DNA of 6,694 nucleotides from assembly GCA_964390795.1 (NCBI GenBank), contig CAYMLQ010000338.1, positions 1 through 6,694 of the forward strand, in the 5' to 3' direction. A program made the position numbers and the translations under genes. Positions 1 through 4,958 of the stretch are shown here, piece by piece. Source of the stretch: CAYMLQ01 sp964390795 (GTDB taxonomy: Bacteria > Verrucomicrobiota > Kiritimatiellia > RFP12 > UBA1067). Below the pieces are notes generated by a model, which was not told where the DNA came from, ran no database searches, and saw only the letters and a list, made by a program, of their open reading frames with translations. The first letter of the stretch is position 1. Every line of letters starts with the position of its first letter.

Positions 1-1165
1 AGATCACGATGTCGCGCGGCAGGGCGTCCAGCAGCGCCTCGGTGCCGATCTTCGCGGAGCCTGTCGCCACATACCCTTTCCAGCGCGGGTCGCCCGACAC
101 CAGCAGCATGTCGTGCCACATCATGACCTTTGCGCCGCGCTCGCCAAACACGGTGCGGAAGTGGAGCAGATGGTCTTTCAGCAGCGCCGCGTAGTCCGAC
201 TTGCGGCAGGTCAGGCAGGTCGCCATCGAGTATGCCTCGTCGCAGCCGATGTGGAAATAGGGCGGGCAGTCGAACGCCTCGTACAGCTCCACGCACAGGT
301 CCGTCAATATCTTGCGCGTCGCGGGATTGCTCAGGCACCACGTCCAGCCGTCCGGTTCAAACAGCGGCTGCAACTCGGGGTGGAAATCCAGCACCGCGTG
401 CTTGCCCGAGAGGTGGCGCGAGGCCGACGCGTGCCCGAACAGGTTGAGCTGCGGGATCAGCGTGAGCCCCTGCTCGCGGGCGAGCCGCGCCAGACGGCGG
501 AACTCCCTGGCCTTGACCTTCTTCTCCTGCCATACGAACTCGGGATGCGACGCGTAGTCGAACACCGCCCACGGCTCCAGCACCACGTAGTTGAACTTGT
601 AGTACGCCGCCATGCGGATACACTTCTCGATGAAAGCCGCATCGCTCTCCGGGAACCAGCAGAGGTGCATGCCGCGGAACGCCATCGCAGGCGCGTCCTC
701 TACGGTCATCTCCGGCAGAAAGTAGTAACTCAATTTCTCAACCCCACGCTCCGGCTCGGCCACCTGACGCAGGGTCTTGAGCGCGTTCAGCAGGCCGCCC
801 TCATCCGCCGCCGCGATCTCGAGGCCCATCGCGGCCGACGCCTTGAAGCGGTAGCCGTCCGTGGGAAGCGCGAGCGCCGCGTCCGCCTTGAACGCCAGCT
901 TGGGCGACGCGTCCCAGCAAGTCTTGAACAGCCCCGCCACCCGCTTGTCCAGGCCGCGCACCTCGTTAGTGAGCGTGACCGTCACGGTCAGCGCTTTATC
1001 AATTTTCACCACCGGCCCATCCGTCAGTTCGACCTGCTTCGGATACGGGATCAGCCGCGACTTGACGATCTGCGCCTCGTCCTTGCCGAGCGGCGCCCCG
1101 GATGCATGCGCGGCACAAGCGATGGCAATCAAAGCCATCATTGAAATCCACGTTTTTTTGTTCAT
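1..1165 (-). CDS. Secreted GH20-type glycoside hydrolase (beta-N-acetylhexosaminidase-like), 3' end cut by the window
   Basis: Reading the minus strand from 1165 gives 388 residues with no stop before the window edge. The start MNKKTWISMMALIAIACAAHA is a Sec signal peptide, probably cut after A21; C17 is a poor lipobox. Residues about 36-150 (from SRLIPYPKQVEL) look like the alpha/beta domain that precedes GH20 barrels. The barrel follows from about 160 and carries HIGCDE at 305-310. D309-E310 match the GH20 catalytic pair, in which Glu is the acid/base and Asp assists the substrate N-acetyl group. WHD at 350-352 fits the conserved barrel tryptophan. Cysteines 317 and 320 follow the active site. 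The likely role is removal of terminal N-acetylhexosamine, or a related sugar, from glycans outside the cytoplasm; the substrate is inferred. The start at 1165 has GGAG 7 nt upstream, whereas an in-frame ATG at 1171 sits too close to it. The gene starts 43 bp after a small membrane protein gene, and no promoter of its own was recognised. Confidence 0.88.
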   Translation of the reverse strand, partial: MNKKTWISMMALIAIACAAHASGAPLGKDEAQIVKSRLIPYPKQVELTDGPVVKIDKALTVTVTLTNEVRGLDKRVAGLFKTCWDASPKLAFKADAALALPTDGYRFKASAAMGLEIAAADEGGLLNALKTLRQVAEPERGVEKLSYYFLPEMTVEDAPAMAFRGMHLCWFPESDAAFIEKCIRMAAYYKFNYVVLEPWAVFDYASHPEFVWQEKKVKAREFRRLARLAREQGLTLIPQLNLFGHASASRHLSGKHAVLDFHPELQPLFEPDGWTWCLSNPATRKILTDLCVELYEAFDCPPYFHIGCDEAYSMATCLTCRKSDYAALLKDHLLHFRTVFGERGAKVMMWHDMLLVSGDPRWKGYVATGSAKIGTEALLDALPRDIVI

Positions 1166-1172
1166 TTCCATT

Positions 1173-1176
1173 CTCC
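1173..1176 (-). promoter_or_regulatory. Shine-Dalgarno GGAG for the GH20-type gene
   Basis: GGAG on the minus strand lies 7 nt before the ATG at 1165 but only 1 nt before an alternative in-frame ATG at 1171. The spacing favours 1165 as the start. Confidence 0.6.
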
Positions 1177-1208
1177 AGTGTGGCAAGCTCGAGCGCCACG
1201 AACGCACG

Positions 1209-1553
1209 CTAACGCGTTCCGTGTTCGCTCTGGTTCACCCTTGGTTCTGGCTTCATTAAAGCATTCGTGAAAATGAGGGTGTCGAATATCAGGTTCAAGA
1301 TCACAATAGTCCACGTGACTTTCGTTAAAGATCGCAGTCTCCATCGATCTGGGTGTCTTCTGCATTGCATTTCTGCATAGACCAACGGGAATATCACAAC
1401 CGCCAAGCTGATGATTGCGCATGTTGCAGCCTGCAAAAGGTGTTTCCGCAGTAGCATTACAAAGATGGCATCGGTCAGAGGAAACAGCACAAAGACGGCC
1501 ATCAGGAATGAAACGAAAGTCAGCGGGTGGTACTGTTGTTTTGTGTCATTCAT
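1209..1553 (-). CDS. Small hypothetical membrane protein with three predicted transmembrane helices
   Basis: The gene encodes 114 residues starting MNDTKQQYHP. Three hydrophobic stretches stand out: about residues 13-35, 39-60 and 79-99. A basic loop (RRHPDRWRLRSLTK, 65-78) lies between the second and third, and a polar tail ends at R114. I do not recognise the family. The frame stays open upstream to an ATG at 1787, but that extension overlaps the toxin gene and lacks helices, so the ATG at 1553 is preferred. Its ribosome binding site is weak (only A-rich sequence upstream). It lies 124 bp after the toxin stop and 43 bp before the GH20-type gene, all on one strand, so shared transcripts are possible. 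Base composition is visibly more AT-rich than the flanking glycan genes, which suggests acquired DNA. The hydrophobic pattern argues for a real protein; any function, including a link to the toxin-antitoxin pair, is unknown. Confidence 0.6.
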   Translation of the reverse strand: MNDTKQQYHPLTFVSFLMAVFVLFPLTDAIFVMLLRKHLLQAATCAIISLAVVIFPLVYAEMQCRRHPDRWRLRSLTKVTWTIVILNLIFDTLIFTNALMKPEPRVNQSEHGTR

Positions 1554-1677
1554 TTCAATTCTTTGTGGGCGAACATCCCTACTAGTCCAAGCGTGTGACG
1601 CAAGCAACAACTCTTGACGCACAGTAGCACGCAACCTTGAGCGTTGCAAGGCCGGTTCGCAGGGGCGAATTGTGATT

Positions 1678-1983
1678 TTACTGGCCTTCTTCGTGAATGC
1701 GTTTCTTCCACGAGTCCGGATGACGGTGCAGGTGCATAATCGAAACGACCAACAGCTCATCTTCTCGAATCTGGAAAATAACGCCATAAGGGAATCGGTG
1801 CGTCAAGCAGCGCCGCGTGCGGAGAGAAAGGCTCGTCCATGCAACGGGATTTTCGGCGGCGCGGTGGATCGTACGCATCACTTCATCGGCGAACGCATAG
1901 CCGAGGCCCGGACACTCTTCATTGTAGTACCCGATCGCATCTTCCAACTCGATGCAGGCAACATCAAGGACGCGGATGTTCAT
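1678..1983 (-). CDS. RelE/ParE-family toxin of a type II toxin-antitoxin system
   Basis: This 101-residue protein has the size and pattern of RelE/ParE toxins. The helical N-terminal half includes ELEDAIGYYNEECPGLGYAF (13-32). A beta-rich C-terminal half follows, with RFPYGVIF at 63-70 and MHLHRHPDSWKKRI at 83-96. The RFPYxxxF strand and the final HxxRxPxxW element are typical of the family. RelE members cut mRNA at the ribosome and ParE members poison DNA gyrase; the sequence alone does not say which applies here. The ATG overlaps the antitoxin stop by four bases (ATGA), so translation is probably coupled, and no good separate ribosome binding site is seen. The order antitoxin then toxin is usual for the partner family found here. 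The gene looks intact. Confidence 0.88.
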   Translation of the reverse strand: MNIRVLDVACIELEDAIGYYNEECPGLGYAFADEVMRTIHRAAENPVAWTSLSLRTRRCLTHRFPYGVIFQIREDELLVVSIMHLHRHPDSWKKRIHEEGQ

Positions 1984-2204
1984 TTCTTGTTGATCCGATT
2001 CGCAACCTCTGCCAGTGGCATCGAATGAATCTGACCGGTCTCATACGCGTCGATGCGGGACTCAGACTCACGCACCCAAGCTGCATCGACTATCTTCCGT
2101 GCCTCCGCGTCAAAACTCGAGAGCAGAGTTTCGATCAGACCAGCCCTTTCGCTTGGGGGCCACAAAAGAACCTCGTCCACAATTGCCCGCGCCTGTACTG
2201 TCAT
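1980..2204 (-). CDS. Addiction-module antitoxin (TIGR02574-like)
   Basis: Starting at the ATG at 2204 the protein has 74 residues. Its N-terminal half, with LLWPPSERAGLIETLLSSFD, matches the usual LPPEERAELAERLLxSLD-type helix of small addiction-module antitoxins. Its C-terminal half, ETGQIHSMPLAEVANRI, matches the family's toxin-binding tail (GxxxxxPxxEV). It should neutralise the RelE/ParE toxin encoded directly downstream and probably binds its own promoter. In-frame ATGs also exist at 2219 and 2216. I chose 2204 because GGAGG lies 5 nt upstream and the resulting length is normal for the family. The stop overlaps the toxin start. The gene appears intact and lies about 86 bp from the nested palindromic element. 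Confidence 0.85.
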   Translation of the reverse strand: MTVQARAIVDEVLLWPPSERAGLIETLLSSFDAEARKIVDAAWVRESESRIDAYETGQIHSMPLAEVANRINKK

Positions 2205-2209
2205 CCGTG

Positions 2210-2214
2210 CCTCC
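2210..2214 (-). promoter_or_regulatory. Strong Shine-Dalgarno GGAGG for the antitoxin
   Basis: A full GGAGG on the minus strand is spaced 5 nt from the ATG at 2204. It lies inside the longer reading that would start at 2219, so it decides in favour of the shorter antitoxin. Confidence 0.65.
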
Positions 2215-2224
2215 ATCATTCATA

Positions 2225-2269
2225 GTTATAACGGTGTAAATTCTAACACAACCACCCGACAGAACACAA
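2225..2269 (-). promoter_or_regulatory. Candidate promoter and operator of the toxin-antitoxin operon
   Basis: On the minus strand TTGTGT (2264-2269) and TAGAAT (2240-2245) are 18 bp apart and resemble sigma-70 -35 and -10 boxes. The perfect 8-bp palindrome GTTATAAC (2225-2232) and an imperfect dyad with GTGT/ACAC ends (2234-2249) lie on or next to the -10. Antitoxins usually autoregulate at such sites. The position suits the operon, but no part of this was tested. Confidence 0.35.
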
Positions 2270-2344
2270 TCACCGCACGCAATCGCGCGGTAATCGGTTG
2301 GTGGCAGGGGGATCGAGGAACGCGCGTCGGGTGCGCGTAGCGCT

Positions 2345-2369
2345 GGGAGCGGGGACACTCCTGTCCCCG
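2345..2369 (+). repeat. REP-like hairpin repeat, copy 1
   Basis: This 25-bp unit contains a perfect hairpin: CGGGGACA at 2350-2357, loop CTCC, TGTCCCCG at 2362-2369. It is identical to copy 2 in inverted orientation. Confidence 0.75.
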
Positions 2370-2446
2370 GTGTGAACGGTTGTGCAACACCGAGCCGCAG
2401 GATACGACGAGACGACCGCCTGCGGAGCGACGCTTGGCCGACGTTT

Positions 2447-2471
2447 CGGGGACAGGAGTGTCCCCGCTCCC
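2447..2471 (-). repeat. REP-like hairpin repeat, copy 2 (inverted)
   Basis: This is an exact reverse complement of the unit at 2345-2369, with the same 8-bp stem. The two copies are separated by 77 bp containing an inner 7-bp inverted pair. Confidence 0.75.
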
Positions 2472-2581
2472 GAGCTTGCGACACAGGTTCGCCAGCAACG
2501 CTCACTCCTCGAACACCCCGGACACCAACCGATTACAATCACCGCGCACCTTTACCCAGCAATTCTCGTTATGGCCTGAGA

Positions 2582-2601
2582 CGGCCTAAAGGCCGGACTA
2601 C
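2582..2601 (-). repeat. GTAG-headed REP-like hairpin overlapping the DUF4838 stop codon
   Basis: On the minus strand GTAG (2601-2598) is followed by TC and a 6-bp stem, CGGCCT/AGGCCG, with a 2-nt loop (2582-2595). The TAG of the GTAG head is the stop codon of the DUF4838 gene. The arrangement of GTAG plus hairpin matches the two other REP types in this window and the head known for RAYT-associated REPs. There is no T-run after the hairpin, so it is not a typical intrinsic terminator. Confidence 0.5.
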
Positions 2602-4118
2602 AAACCCTGACGTTTCCGCAGCCGCCCCACCGTGTAAGCCGCGGGCGAAGTGGTCTTGCGGCGGGCTTCGTCCCAGCCCTTCATCTCCTCCAGCGACTCG
2701 AACAGCGCGACGCAGGCGGTTTCGTAGTCCACGCCCGCAAGCTCCACGATCATCTGTCCGGCCACATACTTCCTGAAAGTCTCCTCCGACGTCGTCTCGC
2801 GATGCGCCTTGACGTTGAACCGGCGGCACGTCTCGTCCCACTGCCTCCACAAGCTCAATGGATCGCGCGGCCCCACGAAGAGCGGGCTCGCCGGCTCGAC
2901 TTTACTCATCCACTTATCGTAATTGATCAGCCAGACGTGGTCCAGCGAGAGCTTTTCGCGCAGCACCTTGTCTCGCAGGCCTGCGTTGCCGACCGGGTCG
3001 CGGGTCTCTTCCGACGTCGCTGCGGCGAGCGCCTCGTTCATCAGCCGCGTGGCTTCCACGGCACCTTCGAAGTCGAGCCATTGCGTGACGTTCTCCTGAT
3101 AACACCCGAGCGCGACACCCGACACCTCGATGTCCTCGGCCACGCGGTTGACGAAGCGCAGCAGCGGCCCGGATGCGGTGCCGATGCCGCCCTCCTCGCG
3201 CTCGACCGCCAGACAGGTCGCGCAGGTGCAGCGTCCGGCCGCGTCGTTCTGGCTGACTTGGATGATGTCCGCGCCCGGATCCTCGCGCAGCAGAGCCAGC
3301 GCATTCTTCGTCAACTCCTCACGCATCTCGCCGTTGGTCAGGCAGAGCTGCGCCTCCTCGTGGGTGCGCTTTCCCTTGATCTCGCTGTACCACTCGGGAT
3401 GTTCCGCGAAGTACACCTTGGGCGGCAGCAACTCATAGAACGAGTGGTAGGCGGAGTTGCGCCCTTTGAAAAAGATCAGCCGGTGGTTGCCGCCGTACGA
3501 CTCGGGGATCATCTCCAGGGGCGCGAGCATGTAGCGCGTGCGCGAGCTGAAGTTGCCTTTGAGTCGCGCCTTGAACCGCGCGTTGAAAGAGTCGAGGTAG
3601 TACGATTCGCGGAAGCGCAGCGCGGGCGCGTAGCGCACATCCAGCGCCGGCAGCGAAAGCGTCGGCCGCTTCGGGATGAACGTTTCCGTCGAGGTCCACC
3701 AGCGCACGCCGACCGTATCTTCGAGATAGGAGTACACCGCGTACAGCGCGCCGCGCTGCGGGTGTCCGGTCAGAATCAGATCGGACCCGGCCGTCTTGAG
3801 CACGATGCCGTCATACGCCACAGACTTCGGGTCGAAGCCCGGCAGCAGCGCCGAGAGCGCCGCCGTGTTCCCGACCAGCAGACGCGAGCCGCTCACCGCC
3901 GCGCTCTCGTTCGTGACGATGAAATGTGCGCCGGTCACCTGATCGAGGTGCAGCCGCAGCTCCTCAGCCGCGCTCCGCTCGACCGGCGTCACCGTGTCCG
4001 GCACGACGATCACGGCTTGGGCCGCGCCTTCCTTGGCCAAGAACGCGACCGGCTCCTGCGCGAGCCCGCAGCCAGCGAGCGCGATCGACACCAGCACCAA
4101 GCGCACTTGCCACAACAT
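2598..4118 (-). CDS. DUF4838-family lipoprotein, probably glycan-associated, with an apparent internal deletion
   Basis: From the ATG at 4118 the product has 506 residues. A classic lipobox, LAGC (14-17), predicts an exported lipoprotein anchored at C17. Residues about 39-141 resemble the alpha-glucuronidase-like N-terminal domain: a PVERSAAEELRLHLDQVTG helix, then GHPQRGALYAVYSYLEDTVG and RWW at 139-141. The DUF4838 core follows, with LCLTNGEMREEL, SQND at 289-292, CTCATC (C297, C299, C302) and FVNRVAEDIE at 322-331. After CYQEN (339-343) the sequence goes straight to QWLDFEGAVEATRLMNEAL. In family members I remember, that segment comes after a long second half of the barrel, so a middle block seems lost without breaking the frame. 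DUF4838 proteins often sit with polysaccharide-degrading enzymes; their activity is not firmly known. The start at 4118 has GGGAAAG just upstream; the ATG at 4142 has none and would put 8 polar residues before the signal peptide. Confidence 0.82.
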   Translation of the reverse strand: MLWQVRLVLVSIALAGCGLAQEPVAFLAKEGAAQAVIVVPDTVTPVERSAAEELRLHLDQVTGAHFIVTNESAAVSGSRLLVGNTAALSALLPGFDPKSVAYDGIVLKTAGSDLILTGHPQRGALYAVYSYLEDTVGVRWWTSTETFIPKRPTLSLPALDVRYAPALRFRESYYLDSFNARFKARLKGNFSSRTRYMLAPLEMIPESYGGNHRLIFFKGRNSAYHSFYELLPPKVYFAEHPEWYSEIKGKRTHEEAQLCLTNGEMREELTKNALALLREDPGADIIQVSQNDAAGRCTCATCLAVEREEGGIGTASGPLLRFVNRVAEDIEVSGVALGCYQENVTQWLDFEGAVEATRLMNEALAAATSEETRDPVGNAGLRDKVLREKLSLDHVWLINYDKWMSKVEPASPLFVGPRDPLSLWRQWDETCRRFNVKAHRETTSEETFRKYVAGQMIVELAGVDYETACVALFESLEEMKGWDEARRKTTSPAAYTVGRLRKRQGL

Positions 4119-4120
4119 GT

Positions 4121-4127
4121 CTTTCCC
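4121..4127 (-). promoter_or_regulatory. Ribosome binding site supporting the DUF4838 start at 4118
   Basis: GGGAAAG on the minus strand places its GGA 5 nt before the ATG at 4118. The alternative ATG at 4142 has no purine-rich site. This start also gives a compact lipoprotein signal peptide. Confidence 0.5.
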
Positions 4128-4142
4128 ATTGTCCCTTCGCAT

Positions 4143-4336
4143 GGGGACTAGTATCGCGTAATCATCCCTCTAAGTGAAGGCGATTAATGCCTTACGGTCT
4201 GGGAATAGTGATAATATACGCGTTGTTACCCCTCCCTTGCCCTCTGGGAGTGGTCTGGGGTGAGCGTTGCGGGTTCCGCCCGCATTGGTCATGAGGCGCA
4301 TTTCGAAAAAAGCGACGTCGACAAACCGGGTGACCG
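4143..4336. other. Intergenic stretch upstream of the DUF4838 gene, no gene seen
   Basis: No coding pattern is visible on either strand. On the minus strand TTCACT and GATACT, 17 bp apart near 4150-4180, could be a weak promoter for the DUF4838 gene. A hairpin with stem GCGGG/CCCGC lies at 4269-4283 and lacks a following T-run. Nothing else was recognised. Confidence 0.4.
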
Positions 4337-4512
4337 ACTTTCACACCTTTCAATATGTGGAAGATCATTGCGGCTTACTGAAATGAGGGCGTTGGGGCTC
4401 ACAACAACCTATTTCACAGACGATTTACCTGATTTCTGCGCCTTCGCGGTTGTTCTCTTAACCTGCGGACGGCACGGTCACGTAACTTGCACATATTGAA
4501 AGGTGTGAAAGT
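4337..4512. repeat. MITE-like element with perfect 23-bp terminal inverted repeats
   Basis: The segments at 4337-4359 and 4490-4512 are exact reverse complements over 23 bp, beginning ACTTTCACACC and ending GGTGTGAAAGT. They enclose 130 bp of non-coding sequence. The interior contains TTCTGCGCCTTCGCGGTT, which resembles a low-complexity repeat I have seen in many genomes. It also has a weak inner 7-bp pair, AACAACC and GGTTGTT. No transposase and no clear target-site duplication are visible, so mobility is inferred from the ends only. The element lies between the DUF4838 gene and the decayed ATPase gene. A transcript across it would fold into a long hairpin. Confidence 0.6.
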
Positions 4513-4568
4513 TGATCGTGAGTATCCGCCTGCTTGAACCGTTGCTAATCCGTCTTGCGCGCACGACC

Positions 4569-4635
4569 GCGGCGGGGGCGCCGCGTCTACCCGGAGCGAC
4601 CGGCGCGCGACCCGTAGAAGCGACGCCCCCGTCGC
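4569..4635. repeat. REP pair (REPIN-like) with GTAG heads facing inward
   Basis: Two 22-bp units lie in inverted orientation at 4569-4590 and 4614-4635, separated by 23 bp. They match at 19 of 22 positions. Each is a GC-rich hairpin (GCGGCG/CGCCGC in one, GCGACG/CGTCGC in the other) with four loop bases. In both the GTAG head faces the centre. Two of the three differences are the two halves of one stem base pair (G-C against A-T), so pairing is preserved. The second hairpin extends to a perfect 9-bp stem at 4617-4638. It lies just past the end of the DUF4143 remnant. Confidence 0.7.
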
Positions 4636-4677
4636 TTCACGCCGGACGACAGCCTCGAATCCGTTTGCGCACACGTG

Positions 4678-4908
4678 CGGGGTTCAACGACGAAGTCGAT
4701 CTCCGTTCCGGCCGCCGCCCACTAGTAGGAGATCGCACGGCCGCGGCGGCGAACCTCATTGAACACGCGAAGCTCATGGAAAATGAGCGTCTCCAGCCCT
4801 TGCCCTTTCCACGCTCCGTCCAGCGGATCGTTGAGCAAGCCGGCCGAAGAGGAAGAACGACCGATCAAGCGGTTCCAGAAGCCTCCGAAGGAGTGCGACT
4901 TGTTTCAT
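4678..4908 (-). pseudogene. Collapsed AAA ATPase / DUF4143 gene (start fused to C-terminal domain)
   Basis: The minus strand from the ATG at 4908 reads MKQVALLRRLLEPLDRSFFL and then FG. This is the usual start of AAA_14/DUF4143 ATPases just before the Walker A loop (FLFGPRGxGKS). At 4845 the homology jumps, with a frame change, to the DUF4143 C-terminal domain: AGLLNDPLDGAWKGQ, GLETLIFHELRVFNEV, then RRRGRAISY. A TAG stop (4724-4722) follows, then WAAAGTEIDFVVE in the same frame. The family pattern is SYWxxxxGxEVDFI, so the stop is an extra codon inside a conserved motif. Walker A, Walker B and the middle of the protein, which I expect to be well over 200 residues, are missing. No functional ATPase can be made. 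The parent family is a set of poorly characterised ATPases common in accessory DNA. The in-frame reading continues without recognisable homology to a stop at 4587. Confidence 0.7.
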
Positions 4909-4927
4909 GCCCGCAAAACAACATCAC

Positions 4928-4958
4928 TACCGTATAAATACAATGCTTTTTTACGGTA
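4928..4958. repeat. 7-bp inverted repeat at the junction of two pseudogenes
   Basis: TACCGTA (4928-4934) and TACGGTA (4952-4958) flank a 17-bp AT-rich spacer. It lies between the end of the SUMF1-type remnant (stop at 4951) and the start of the ATPase remnant (4908). It might be a promoter-region dyad of the ATPase gene or a scar; nothing shows which. Confidence 0.35.

Larger units (their letters stand above)
2290..2536. repeat. Nested palindromic element (about 250 bp, MITE- or REPIN-like)
   Basis: The ends are a perfect 14-bp inverted repeat (GTAATCGGTTGGTG at 2290-2303, its complement at 2523-2536). Further imperfect similarity between the arms extends inward, including a shared TCGAGGA. 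Inside is a perfect 25-bp inverted pair at 2345-2369 and 2447-2471. Each copy of that pair contains its own hairpin with stem CGGGGACA/TGTCCCCG and a 4-nt loop. The centre holds a 7-bp inverted pair, CCGCAGG (2395-2401) and CCTGCGG (2419-2425). ACAATCACCGC occurs as a direct repeat outside and overlapping the ends (2266-2276, 2535-2545). It fills the gap between the DUF4838 gene and the toxin-antitoxin operon. Reading frames across it are low-complexity by-products of the repeats. There is no transposase, so if mobile it is non-autonomous. Confidence 0.7.

Noticed and set aside
113..1144. Long open frame of 343 codons on the plus strand
   Set aside because: It lies opposite the GH20-type gene, is extremely Arg-rich and has no family signal; it is an antisense by-product of GC-rich codon use.
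1595..1650. Imperfect bulged hairpin between toxin and membrane protein genes that looked like an integron attC site
   Set aside because: The ends pair as GCAAC/GTTGC with bulges, but the conserved RYYYAAC and GTTRRRY core sites are absent and no integrase is present.
1656..1669. Hairpin TTCGC/GCGAA after the toxin stop as a terminator
   Set aside because: The stem is only 5 bp and no T-run follows in the direction of transcription.
1209..1787. 192-residue version of the small membrane protein starting at 1787
   Set aside because: The extra 78 residues overlap the toxin gene, lack hydrophobic or family features, and have no ribosome binding site.
2110..2542. Several overlapping minus-strand frames of 90-131 codons upstream of the antitoxin
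   Set aside because: They run through the nested hairpin repeats in all frames and have repeat-derived compositions; no homology or ribosome binding site supports them.
2802..4151. Long open frame of 449 codons on the plus strand
   Set aside because: It is antisense to the DUF4838 gene with low-complexity Arg, Leu and His content; the minus-strand reading has a signal peptide and family motifs.
4512..4937. Plus-strand frame of 141 codons
   Set aside because: It is opposite the DUF4143 remnant and the REP pair; the recognisable protein homology is on the minus strand.
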